Assembly: GCF_023016115.1 (NCBI RefSeq)
Contig: NZ_JALKBH010000010.1
Span: forward strand, 1-64,000
Direction: 5' to 3'
DNA: 64,000 nucleotides
DNA from: Alcanivorax sp. S6407
GTDB lineage: Bacteria > Pseudomonadota > Gammaproteobacteria > Pseudomonadales > Alcanivoracaceae
Part shown: piece by piece, positions 18,916-26,641 of the stretch
Numbering within the stretch: the stretch's first letter is position 1
Layout of the letters: every line of letters begins with the position of its first letter
Position numbers and translations under genes: made by a program
The notes under the pieces: generated by a model
Told to the model about the DNA's origin: nothing
The model's input: the letters and a program-made list of their open reading frames with translations, nothing else
Databases searched by the model: none

Positions 18916-19079
18916 CCGTTCGTTTTTAGCTCCGAACGTGACCTGACACCCGCTTTCACACTTCCACGTCAAATAGCATTTGAGATTCTCTAAATAAGCA
19001 ATAGCATGCATATCAGTTAACGCCAGCCATGCATTCCTTTTGCCTTCTCGGCATTGCCATTCTTTCGGGGGATTACCAC

Positions 19080-20360
19080 GTGACGAACACCTTCAAGCTC
19101 GGTAGCGGCCTGCTACTCGTGGCAGCCATCCAGCTCCTCACCGCCTGCGGTGGAAGCAGCAGCTCCACTCCACCAGCTGAGGCCGGCTTTAGCGGCAAGG
19201 CGAGCACCTTTCAGCGTGCGGACTTCGTGATTGGCCAACCGGACTTTGTCACCGGTTCCGCACCCGCCAGCCCCGCAGCCGACAATGTCGCATCGATCAT
19301 GAACGGCGCAGGCAGCGGCCCCCTGTATCTTCCTGATGAATACAACAACCGGGTTCTCGGTTACCACCAGATCCCCGGCGTTCAGCAAGCTGCCGCAGAT
19401 TTTGTTCTTGGCCAGGCCGATTTCACCTCCAACGCCTCCGGCAGCAACGCCGACCAGCTGAACCGACCCAATGTGGTGGTCGAGGCCGGCAACCAGTTGT
19501 TTGTCTCGGATTATGGCAACCACCGTGTGCTGATCTTTGACCCGGCACCACAGACCGGGCCGGCCAGTGCACAGCTGGTTATTGGCCAGACCGGCTTCGG
19601 CAGCAACGACCCGGGCTGCTCCAGCTCCAGTCTGCGACGCCCGCACGCGATCGCCGTGGTAGATGGCAAGCTGATCGTCTCGGACAACGGCAATCATCGG
19701 GTATTGATCTGGAACAGCATTCCTGACAGCAATGGCCAGCCTGCCGATCTGGTGCTGGGACAAGACAGCTTTACAGAATGCACAGTCAATGCTGGAGGCT
19801 ACGCCACCGCCTCTGCCGGCTCACTCCATAACCCCACCGGGATCTGGAGCGACGGCTCCCGCCTGGCCGTCGTTGACAGTGACAACAGCCGGATTCTGAT
19901 CTGGAACACCTTCCCCACAGCCGAAGACAAACTGCCAGACCTGGTGCTCGGTCAGAGCAACTTCACCAATAACACCGAGAATGACGACAACCAGGATGGC
20001 GTACCCGACACGGACCCGGAGAACGGCCAGAAGATCACCAGTGCCCGAACCCTCTACTTCCCTTATGGGCAGATTGTGTTCAACGGCAAGCAGTTCTTTG
20101 TTCCGGACTCGGACAACATGCGCGTGCTGGCCTGGAACGGCTTCCCCACCCGCAATTTTCAGCCCGCCGATGTGGTATTGGGGCAATCGGACTTTACCCG
20201 TCTCACGGATAACGACGACGACCAGAACGGTATCAGTGATGGCGCCCCCAGTGCCCGCACCTTTAACTCCCCCTATGGGCTCTCTATGGTCAACAACCGC
20301 CACCTGATTGTCGGTGACTACGGTAACCACCGGGCACTGGTTTTCAAGCTGGACCAATAG
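19080..20360 (+). CDS. NHL-type beta-propeller lipoprotein, copy 1
   Basis: The 426-residue protein starts at GTG 19080 after a GGGGGA SD-like run; an upstream ATG at 19029 would put 17 extra residues before the signal peptide. The lipobox is LLTAC. The body is six repeated blades, each with a VLGQxxF-type strand and a V(L)IWN/FDP strand, as in NHL propellers. Blades 5 and 6 carry acidic loops NDDNQDGVPD and NDDDQNGISD resembling calcium-binding loops. Function unknown; likely a surface or periplasmic binding protein. The next gene is its paralogue. Confidence 0.88.
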   Translation: MTNTFKLGSGLLLVAAIQLLTACGGSSSSTPPAEAGFSGKASTFQRADFVIGQPDFVTGSAPASPAADNVASIMNGAGSGPLYLPDEYNNRVLGYHQIPGVQQAAADFVLGQADFTSNASGSNADQLNRPNVVVEAGNQLFVSDYGNHRVLIFDPAPQTGPASAQLVIGQTGFGSNDPGCSSSSLRRPHAIAVVDGKLIVSDNGNHRVLIWNSIPDSNGQPADLVLGQDSFTECTVNAGGYATASAGSLHNPTGIWSDGSRLAVVDSDNSRILIWNTFPTAEDKLPDLVLGQSNFTNNTENDDNQDGVPDTDPENGQKITSARTLYFPYGQIVFNGKQFFVPDSDNMRVLAWNGFPTRNFQPADVVLGQSDFTRLTDNDDDQNGISDGAPSARTFNSPYGLSMVNNRHLIVGDYGNHRALVFKLDQ

Positions 20361-20370
20361 CCGTCAGTAC

Positions 20371-20397
20371 ACTGCCGATCCCGCCGGGATCGGCAGT
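20371..20397 (+). terminator. Hairpin after propeller gene 1
   Basis: A perfect 11-bp stem ACTGCCGATCC/GGATCGGCAGT with a 5-nt loop begins 11 nt past the stop. It is followed by CGCGCCCCCCTTT, so the T-run is weak. It separates the two propeller genes, which therefore may have their own promoters. Confidence 0.6.
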
Positions 20398-20572
20398 CGC
20401 GCCCCCCTTTCCCAGCCCTTGCATATAACGCATAACATTTCCCTGCCGATCGCTCTCAAATCGTTACCATCTGATTACTTTTTAACCGCCCGGACAGGCC
20501 TATATTCAAATATGTACCCGGGGAAGGACGCTCCGGAAAACCATGCCCACCATATGGACAGGGGGGATCATC

Positions 20573-21868
20573 ATGAATGCAGGGACGCGAATTCAGAGTT
20601 TCATCGGCATGATTGCCGTCGCTACGACACTCACAGGCTGCGGGGGCGGGGGTGGCAGCAGCGGCGGAGCAGTGGCAGCCTCCACGCCACCGAAACCCAC
20701 CTTCACCTTTGCGGCAGCCACCGTCGTAATCGGACAGGCCGACATGGCCAGCAGGCAACCGGATCAGGGAGGCACTGTTGCGGCCAACACCCTCGACAAA
20801 CCCTATGGCAACCCCGATTACCGTGACGGCATCCTTTATCTGCCGGACAGCAACAACAATCGCAGCCTCGGTTTCGGCACCCTGCCAGCGGTGAACAATG
20901 GCACCGCCACCTTCGCTCTCGGCCAGGCAGATCTTACCAGCAGCATCGCCGGTGTCAGTGAAGCCCTGTTCGATAGCCCGCAAAGCCCGTCCGCCAGCGA
21001 TGGAAAGTTGTTTGTGGCGGATTACTTCAATAACCGGGTCGTCGTGTATGACCCGACACCAACGGCTGGTGCGGACGCCTCTGTGGTGCTGGGGCAAGTT
21101 GATCTGAACAGCAATGTGGAGGCCTGTAGCCAGACCGGCATGGCATACCCTGAGTCCCTGTTTGCCGTTGCCGGCAAACTGATAGTGGCTGACAGTGAAA
21201 ACAACCGGGTACTGATCTGGAATGACACCTCATCGCTGGCCAATGGAGCAGCAGCCGATCTGGTGCTTGGGCAGCCCGATTTCAGCAACTGCAGCGCCAA
21301 CAATGATGCCGGGGCAGCGCCGGATCCCGCCTCTGCCCGCACCCTGAATTACCCGGCCGGCATCTGGAGTGATGGCAACAAGCTGGTGGTTCTGGACAGT
21401 TATAATAATCGGGCGCTGATCTGGAACAGCTTTCCGACCAGCAATTACCAGCCCGCCAATGTGGTATTGGGACAGGAAAACTTTGCCAACGTCGCCGCCA
21501 ACGACAGCGATCAGGATGGCGCTTCTGACGGCTCACCCACCGCACACACCCTCAGCACTCCCTACAACGGGGTGGACTCGGATGGCTCCCGTCTGTTCAT
21601 CGCTGACGGCGACAACAACCGCGTGCTGGTGTGGAACCAGTTCCCCACCACCAACTTCGCCGCTGCTGACGAAGTCATTGGCCAGTCTGATTTCGTCCAC
21701 GGCGCGCCCAATGATGATGACCAGGATGGGCTGCCGGATGACGGCTTGCCCGGCACCCCCAGCGCGCGCACTCTTAGCGACCCCAATGGCGTCAGGATCA
21801 TCGACAGCAGTAGCGTCATTGTGGGAGACAGGCAGAACAGCCGCTTCCTGATCTTCAAGAAGCAATAA
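20573..21868 (+). CDS. NHL-type beta-propeller lipoprotein, copy 2
   Basis: The 431-residue paralogue of the preceding gene starts at ATG 20573 after GGGGGGATCATC. The lipobox TTLTGC is followed by a Gly/Ser-rich linker. It has the same series of VLGQxDF blades and acidic loops (NDSDQDGASD, NDDDQDGLPD). Its 3' end is 12 nt from the convergent sfsA stop. Function unknown; tandem duplication is the simplest origin. Confidence 0.88.
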   Translation: MNAGTRIQSFIGMIAVATTLTGCGGGGGSSGGAVAASTPPKPTFTFAAATVVIGQADMASRQPDQGGTVAANTLDKPYGNPDYRDGILYLPDSNNNRSLGFGTLPAVNNGTATFALGQADLTSSIAGVSEALFDSPQSPSASDGKLFVADYFNNRVVVYDPTPTAGADASVVLGQVDLNSNVEACSQTGMAYPESLFAVAGKLIVADSENNRVLIWNDTSSLANGAAADLVLGQPDFSNCSANNDAGAAPDPASARTLNYPAGIWSDGNKLVVLDSYNNRALIWNSFPTSNYQPANVVLGQENFANVAANDSDQDGASDGSPTAHTLSTPYNGVDSDGSRLFIADGDNNRVLVWNQFPTTNFAAADEVIGQSDFVHGAPNDDDQDGLPDDGLPGTPSARTLSDPNGVRIIDSSSVIVGDRQNSRFLIFKKQ

Positions 21869-21880
21869 CTACAACAACAG

Positions 21881-22600
21881 TTACAGCAATACCGGAACAC
21901 TGCTGGTCAGGGAGAAGTCCTGCGGGGAAAGCGAGACTTTCCAGGCCAGCACCTCTACCCCGGCATCCACCGCTTCACGCAGCAGCGCCCCATAGCGTTG
22001 GTCAATCTCGTCCGCCGGCCGGGCGGCCGTGGCACCACTGTGCTGCACACAAAACACCAGCACCGCACGCTTGCCGGAAGCCACCACCGCCATCAGGGTC
22101 TTGAGGTGTTTCTGGCCTCGCTCAGTGACCGAATCCGGAAAGGCAATCACGCCATCATCCGTATCCTCAGGGCCCGGACCCAGGGTCACATTCTTGACCT
22201 CGATAAAGGTGTGCGGGTCCGCGCGATGGCCCAAAGCAAGATCAAAACGGCTGTCGCCGTATTTCACTTCCCGTTCGACCCCGTCCTGGGGATCCAGCTG
22301 CGGAATAATCGCCGCCCGCACCGCCTCTTCCACCAGGGCATTGGTGCGACTGGTATTCACCCCGGCCCAATGATCGTGAGCCACCTGCAAGGCTTCCAGG
22401 GTATGGCGGTATTTACGTTTGGGATTGCCGCTATCGGAAATCAGCGCCTGCTGGGGCTCACCCAGCACGCAGTTTTTCATGGACCCGGTATTCGGACAGT
22501 GCACCGTGATTTCACTGCCATCGGCGCGCACCACATCTGCCATGAAACGCTTGTAACGGCGCAGCAGAGTGACGGTTTCCAGCGGGGGATCAAACTTCAC
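21881..22600 (-). CDS. sfsA: SfsA family DNA/RNA nuclease (sugar fermentation stimulation protein A)
   Basis: SfsA-family proteins have an OB-like N-terminal part and a PD-(D/E)xK-type nuclease-like core; the cellular role is not well defined. The 239-residue protein shows CPNTGSMKNC and FDLALGHRADPHTFIEVKNVTL, the conserved catalytic-like segment. The start is GTG, overlapping the aminotransferase stop (GTGA), so the two genes are coupled. Confidence 0.93.
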   Translation of the reverse strand: MKFDPPLETVTLLRRYKRFMADVVRADGSEITVHCPNTGSMKNCVLGEPQQALISDSGNPKRKYRHTLEALQVAHDHWAGVNTSRTNALVEEAVRAAIIPQLDPQDGVEREVKYGDSRFDLALGHRADPHTFIEVKNVTLGPGPEDTDDGVIAFPDSVTERGQKHLKTLMAVVASGKRAVLVFCVQHSGATAARPADEIDQRYGALLREAVDAGVEVLAWKVSLSPQDFSLTSSVPVLL

Positions 22601-23763
22601 AAAGTCTCCAGATAATGTTCAAGGCGATGCAATGCTTCGCTAAGGCGTGACTCTGAACAGGTATAGGCCAGGCGCACATAGCGACAATGCTCATGCCCCT
22701 CACCAAAATCCAGCCCCGGAGTCATGGCCACGCCGGCCTTTTCCAGCAAGTCAGCACAGAAGGCAAAGCTGTCATCGGTAAAGCCACTGACATCGGCATA
22801 AAGGTAGAAGGCGCCATCGCCACGGGACACCACCGGCACCTTGAGATGGGCCAGACCATTGAGCAGGCACTGACGGCGGCGCGCCAGCAACTGGTGGCGC
22901 TGCTCAAGAATGGTCAGCGAGGCTTCTTCCAAGGCGGCGATAGCGCCGTATTGGGCGGGCGTGGAAGGCGCCAGAAACAGGTTCTGGGCCAGCCTTTCGA
23001 TGGCTGGGACCAGTGCCGGCGGCGCCACCAGCCAGCCGAGCCGCCAGCCGGTCATGCAGAAATACTTGCTGAAGCTGTTGATTACTACCACGTCATCGGT
23101 TTCCGCCAGCACCGAACCGGCCGGCTCACCGTAGCAAAGCCCCTGATAGATTTCGTCCACCAACAGGGTGCCGCCCAGACCTTTGACCGCCGCCGCCATC
23201 TTGCCGAGCGTCTGCGGGCTCAACATATTGCCAGTGGGATTATCGGGGCTCGCCACCATGGCCACCCGGGTGTTGAGCTGCCAGGCCTCCAGCAGGTCAT
23301 CACAGGTAAGGCTGAACTGGTTCTCCGCCGACAATACCAGCGGCTGCACCTCACCGCCCACCAGCCTGACGAACTGACGATTACAGGGATAACCAGGATC
23401 CGGCAGCAACACACCATCCCCGGGATTGATCAGTGCCGCCAGTGCCAGCTGCAAGGCCCCGGACGCACCCGGTGTCACCACCACCTGGCCGGGCGACACC
23501 GCTGCACCAAAACGCTCGCGGTAATCACGGGCGATCGCCTCACGCAGGGCCGGCAATCCTGCTGCAGGGGTATACCCGGTACGGCCATGGGCCATGGCAT
23601 CGCGAATGGCATCCATGACAGGATCCGGGGTGTCGAAATCCGGCTCGCCCACCTCCAGGTGAATAACATCCCTCCCCTGGGCCGTCAGTTGCTGGGCGCG
23701 CTCCAACAGGGCCATCACATGAAAGGGTGGTACCTGGCTGGCGTATCGTGACAATTGGCTCAT
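22597..23763 (-). CDS. Class I/II PLP-dependent aminotransferase
   Basis: A fold-type I aminotransferase of 388 residues with the substrate/cofactor segments TPGASGALQLAL, SPDNPTGN and the PLP lysine in NSFSKYFCMTGWRLGW. It is in the AspC/AlaA-like family; the amino acid substrate cannot be assigned. SD GAGGAAAC precedes the ATG. It is divergent from dksA and coupled to sfsA. A perfect palindrome lies in its promoter region at 23779-23797. Confidence 0.92.
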   Translation of the reverse strand: MSQLSRYASQVPPFHVMALLERAQQLTAQGRDVIHLEVGEPDFDTPDPVMDAIRDAMAHGRTGYTPAAGLPALREAIARDYRERFGAAVSPGQVVVTPGASGALQLALAALINPGDGVLLPDPGYPCNRQFVRLVGGEVQPLVLSAENQFSLTCDDLLEAWQLNTRVAMVASPDNPTGNMLSPQTLGKMAAAVKGLGGTLLVDEIYQGLCYGEPAGSVLAETDDVVVINSFSKYFCMTGWRLGWLVAPPALVPAIERLAQNLFLAPSTPAQYGAIAALEEASLTILEQRHQLLARRRQCLLNGLAHLKVPVVSRGDGAFYLYADVSGFTDDSFAFCADLLEKAGVAMTPGLDFGEGHEHCRYVRLAYTCSESRLSEALHRLEHYLETL

Positions 23764-23778
23764 CGCAAGTTTCCTCTT

Positions 23779-23797
23779 CCATGCAGAGTCTGCATGG
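23779..23797. promoter_or_regulatory. Palindromic operator candidate upstream of the aminotransferase
   Basis: CCATGCAGA-G-TCTGCATGG is a perfect 9-bp inverted repeat around one base, 16 nt upstream of the aminotransferase start. On the minus strand it follows a possible -10 (TTATAG), so a bound protein would sit near the transcription start. The regulator is unknown. Confidence 0.5.
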
Positions 23798-23964
23798 CTA
23801 TAATCGGCCAGATTTTCATCAATCAGGCTACCCTCGGGGCCCCAGCCCTGTAATTGGTGACAAGACTTGCCTATAAGGGGTAAGGTCGAAGATTACATTA
23901 TGCCCATGAGGGATGTTCGGGCACAGGACAGAGAGTCAAGACGATGCTAAGGGAGTTATTGAAG

Positions 23965-25092
23965 ATGGCCACCGGCAAAAAGAAAGCCCCGAAGAAGGCG
24001 GCTAAAAAACAAACAACCGGAACCACTGCCAGCAAAAAAGCTTCGGCTTCCTCAGCAAAGAAAGCCCCTGCCAAGAAAGCTGCCGTGAAAAAGCCTGCCG
24101 CCAAGAAAGCCGCTGCCAAGAAGGCGCCGGCAAAGAAAGCGGCAGTGAAGAAAGCGCCAGCCAAGAAAACGGCAGCAAAGCCGGCAGCGAAAAAAGCCGC
24201 CGTAAAGAAAGCACCGGCGAAGAAGGCCGCGGCCAAAAAGGCCCCCGCCAAAAAAGCAGCGGTGAAAAAACCTGTGGCCAAGAAGGCCGTCGCCAAACCG
24301 GCTGCAAAGCCTGCCGCCAAAAAAGCGCCGGCGAAGAAGGTTGCAGTGAAGAAACCGGCGACCAAGCCGGCAGCCAGCAAGCCAGCCGCAAAGCCGGCCA
24401 GCAAACCCCAGACAGCCAAGGCGACGGCAGCCAAACCCGCCGCCGCCAAGCCAGCGGCCAAAAAGGTCGCGGCCAAGAAAGCAGCGCCTGCTGCACCAAG
24501 AACAAAGCTGCCTACCTCCGGGAAGGCACGGTCCGCAGCTGCTGCGGCCACCAGTACATCGCAATCCGGTACCGCAAGGACAGCGTCTGCCGGCAATGGA
24601 ATGTCGCCGAGCCGATCCACCTCTTCCGCTCAGGTAAAAAAGAACGTGAAAAAGTCATCCAAATCCACTTCCTCCATGGCCCAGCTGCACGGCTTCGAAC
24701 CGTATCAGCCTGCGGCAGGTGAGGAATACATGAACGAAAAGCAGCGTGACCACTTCCGCAAGATTCTGCTGGCCTGGCGCCAGGAGCTGATGGAGGAAGC
24801 CGATCGCACCATGCACCACCTTCAGGATGAGCAGGTCAACCTGCCCGATCCGGCCGACCGGGCCACCCAGGAAGAAGAATTCGCCCTGGAACTGCGTACC
24901 CGCGACCGTGAGCGCAAGCTGCTCAAGAAGATCGAGAAAACCCTGGATCTGGTCGACAAGGACGATTACGGCTACTGCGAAGCCTGCGGTATCGAAATCG
25001 GCATCCGCCGCCTGGAAGCCCGCCCCACCGCAGAGATGTGCATCGACTGCAAGGAGCTGGCGGAGATCAAGGAAAAGCAGCTGGCAGGCTAA
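23965..25092 (+). CDS. dksA: DksA with an N-terminal histone H1-like Lys/Ala/Pro tail
   Basis: DksA binds the RNA polymerase secondary channel and, with ppGpp, resets transcription of rRNA and amino-acid genes. The core is residues 238-375: coiled-coil tip motif DPADRA (D295, D298, A300) and a C4 zinc finger (C338, C341, C359, C362). Ahead of it are about 237 residues of AKK/PAKKA repeats and a Ser/Thr-rich linker, resembling AlgP/H1-like tails; normal DksA is about 150 residues. The ATG at 23965 has an AAGGGAG SD; an ATG at 23944 is in frame but weaker. An internal ATG at 24676 begins the core exactly but has no SD. Confidence 0.95.
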   Translation: MATGKKKAPKKAAKKQTTGTTASKKASASSAKKAPAKKAAVKKPAAKKAAAKKAPAKKAAVKKAPAKKTAAKPAAKKAAVKKAPAKKAAAKKAPAKKAAVKKPVAKKAVAKPAAKPAAKKAPAKKVAVKKPATKPAASKPAAKPASKPQTAKATAAKPAAAKPAAKKVAAKKAAPAAPRTKLPTSGKARSAAAAATSTSQSGTARTASAGNGMSPSRSTSSAQVKKNVKKSSKSTSSMAQLHGFEPYQPAAGEEYMNEKQRDHFRKILLAWRQELMEEADRTMHHLQDEQVNLPDPADRATQEEEFALELRTRDRERKLLKKIEKTLDLVDKDDYGYCEACGIEIGIRRLEARPTAEMCIDCKELAEIKEKQLAG

Positions 25093-25095
25093 AGG

Positions 25096-25267
25096 CAGTG
25101 AATAGTGAATAGTGAACAGTGAACAGCGCGCGATAGCGGGCTTTCGCTCTTTGCTATTCAGGAGGCCGCGCCCATACTCTGAGCGCGGCCTCCTGCGTTT
25201 TACTCCACTGCACTCTTAAGGCGCGTCGCTGTTCACTGTTCACTATTCACTATTCACTGTTCACTGT
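25096..25267. repeat. Period-7 inverted repeat, TTCACTA/TTCACTG-type, around a GC hairpin
   Basis: The left arm (25096-25131) and right arm (25221-25267) share a 31-nt perfect inverted match built from units TTCACTG/TTCACTA. The right arm has at least one extra unit. The centre holds a 12-bp GC-rich hairpin AGGAGGCCGCGC/GCGCGGCCTCCT (near 25160-25194). The right arm ends 3 nt before the gluQ ATG, leaving no SD. Confidence 0.9.
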
Positions 25268-25270
25268 TTT

Positions 25271-26149
25271 ATGACCTATCGCGGACGTTTCGCCCCTACC
25301 CCCTCCGGCCCGTTGCATTTCGGATCGCTGGTGGCGGCGCTGGCCAGTTGGTTGGAGGCCCGTGCTGCGGGTGGGGAGTGGCTGGTGCGGGTGGATGATC
25401 TGGATCCGCCGCGGGAAGTGCCCGGCGCCGCCGACACCATTCTCAGGCAGCTGGAACAGTTCGGGCTGGAGTGGGATGGCCCGGTACGTTACCAAAGCCA
25501 GCGCCATGCCAGTTATCAGCGGGCGGTGGATCAACTGCTGGAGCAGGGCCACGCCTTTTACTGCACCCTGACCCGCAAACAGCTGGCCGCGCTCGAACAT
25601 AATCACCCGGGCATCAGCGCCGCCGTGCCTGCCAGTTCCGAGGCATCGGTTCGTCTTGCCGTGCCGGACCGTGAGCTGTGCTATGACGATGGCATTCAGG
25701 GCCAGGTTTGCAACAACCTCCACCGGGATGGCGGCGCTTTCGTGATCCGTCGCCGCGACGGTTTGTTTGGCTATCAACTGGCCTGCGCCCTGGATGATGC
25801 CGACGACGTTATCACCCATGTGCTGCGCGGCGCCGACCTGCTCGATTCCACCCTGCGCCAACGCTGGCTGCTGGAATGCCTTGGCCGCCCCGCACCCCGC
25901 TATGCGCATTTACCGGTCATCACGGATGGCCGCGACACCAAGCTGTCCAAGTCCGGCGGCAGCGAAGCGCTCGACCCGGCCCACGCCAGCCAGCTACTCT
26001 CCGCCGCCCTGCACTGCATGGGGCTGCAGCCGCCCAAGGATCTGCTGGGCGCACCACCCGCCACCCTGCTGGAATGGAGCAAAATCCATTACCCCGAACA
26101 CCACTGGCCCCCCGGCCGCCAGCAACCTTTACCCACGTTACTCTCGTAG
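25271..26149 (+). CDS. gluQ: Glutamyl-Q tRNA(Asp) synthetase
   Basis: GluQ attaches glutamate to the queuosine base of tRNA-Asp. The 292-residue protein is a GluRS catalytic-domain paralogue without an anticodon-binding domain. It has RFAPTPSGPLHFGSLVAAL at residues 6-24 and the second class I motif KLSKS. It follows dksA, as in Pseudomonas and E. coli. The ATG lies against a period-7 repeat and no SD is visible. Confidence 0.96.
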   Translation: MTYRGRFAPTPSGPLHFGSLVAALASWLEARAAGGEWLVRVDDLDPPREVPGAADTILRQLEQFGLEWDGPVRYQSQRHASYQRAVDQLLEQGHAFYCTLTRKQLAALEHNHPGISAAVPASSEASVRLAVPDRELCYDDGIQGQVCNNLHRDGGAFVIRRRDGLFGYQLACALDDADDVITHVLRGADLLDSTLRQRWLLECLGRPAPRYAHLPVITDGRDTKLSKSGGSEALDPAHASQLLSAALHCMGLQPPKDLLGAPPATLLEWSKIHYPEHHWPPGRQQPLPTLLS

Positions 26150-26243
26150 GGCGGAAATGGGCGTCAGCCCATCTCCGCCACCCTGCCCCTGGATTTCGGC
26201 ATCATCTGGTGGAGATTGGCTGACGCCAATTTCCACCCTACGC
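26146..26243. repeat. Inverted pair of GTAGGGCGGAAAT hairpin elements
   Basis: Two copies of the 34-nt hairpin element, at 26146-26185 and 26208-26243, face each other. The first overlaps the last 4 nt of gluQ. Each copy folds internally and also pairs with the other. It fills the start of the gluQ-cbrX gap; a period-7 repeat follows. Confidence 0.85.
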
Positions 26244-26255
26244 CCTCAATCCGCC

Positions 26256-26399
26256 GAGTTGAAAGTTCAAACGCGGCGCAGGTTACTGCGAGTGCGAAGG
26301 CGGAGCCCGCGATTCAGCGTATCGGCGCGGGCACAGCGGAGAAGCAACCCCAACCCCATCTCGCGCTTTTAAACTTTCAACTTTGAACTTTCAACTGCG
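26256..26399. repeat. Period-7 inverted repeat, AACTTTC-type
   Basis: The left arm (26256-26281) has GTTGAAA and GTTCAAA. The right arm (26370-26399) has AACTTTC, AACTTTG, AACTTTC, AACTGCG. The arms pair over TTTGAACTTTCAACT and the right arm carries extra units. The centre holds a GC-rich hairpin-prone stretch. Together with the 26146 element it accounts for most of the 316-nt gap before cbrX. Confidence 0.8.
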
Positions 26400-26464
26400 C
26401 TCCCCGCTTTTACACACCTCCCCCACCTGACGTATGCTCTTCGCCTTGAAGGGGCAAAACCACC

Positions 26465-26641
26465 ATGTATACCGACCGCCTGCTGATCATCTTTATTCTG
26501 GGAACCTACCTGCTCTCCCCTGCCATCATCGACTGGTGGAGCGAAGGGGGCCGGGCCTGGTATCGCCCCTATCTGATCTGGCTGGGCCTGATCGCCCTGA
26601 GTTACTGGATCGCCAAGAGCAAAGACGTCGATGGTCTATAG
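26465..26641 (+). CDS. cbrX: CbrX-like small membrane protein
   Basis: A 58-residue protein starting MYTDRLLIIFILGTYLLSP, with two hydrophobic segments (about 5-22 and 37-50). In Pseudomonas a small ORF of the same length, named cbrX, precedes and overlaps cbrA and takes part in its translational coupling. Here the stop lies 11 nt inside cbrA (ATGGTCTATAG), so translation of cbrX probably feeds cbrA. Residue content and position match; no independent function can be read. Confidence 0.85.
   Translation: MYTDRLLIIFILGTYLLSPAIIDWWSEGGRAWYRPYLIWLGLIALSYWIAKSKDVDGL

Noticed and set aside
24052-24564. Gly/Arg-rich minus-strand frames opposite the dksA tail
   Set aside because: Produced by the antisense of AAG/GCC codon repeats.
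25096-25267. CRISPR array
   Set aside because: Repeats are 7 nt, contiguous and arranged as inverted arms, with no unique spacers and no cas genes.
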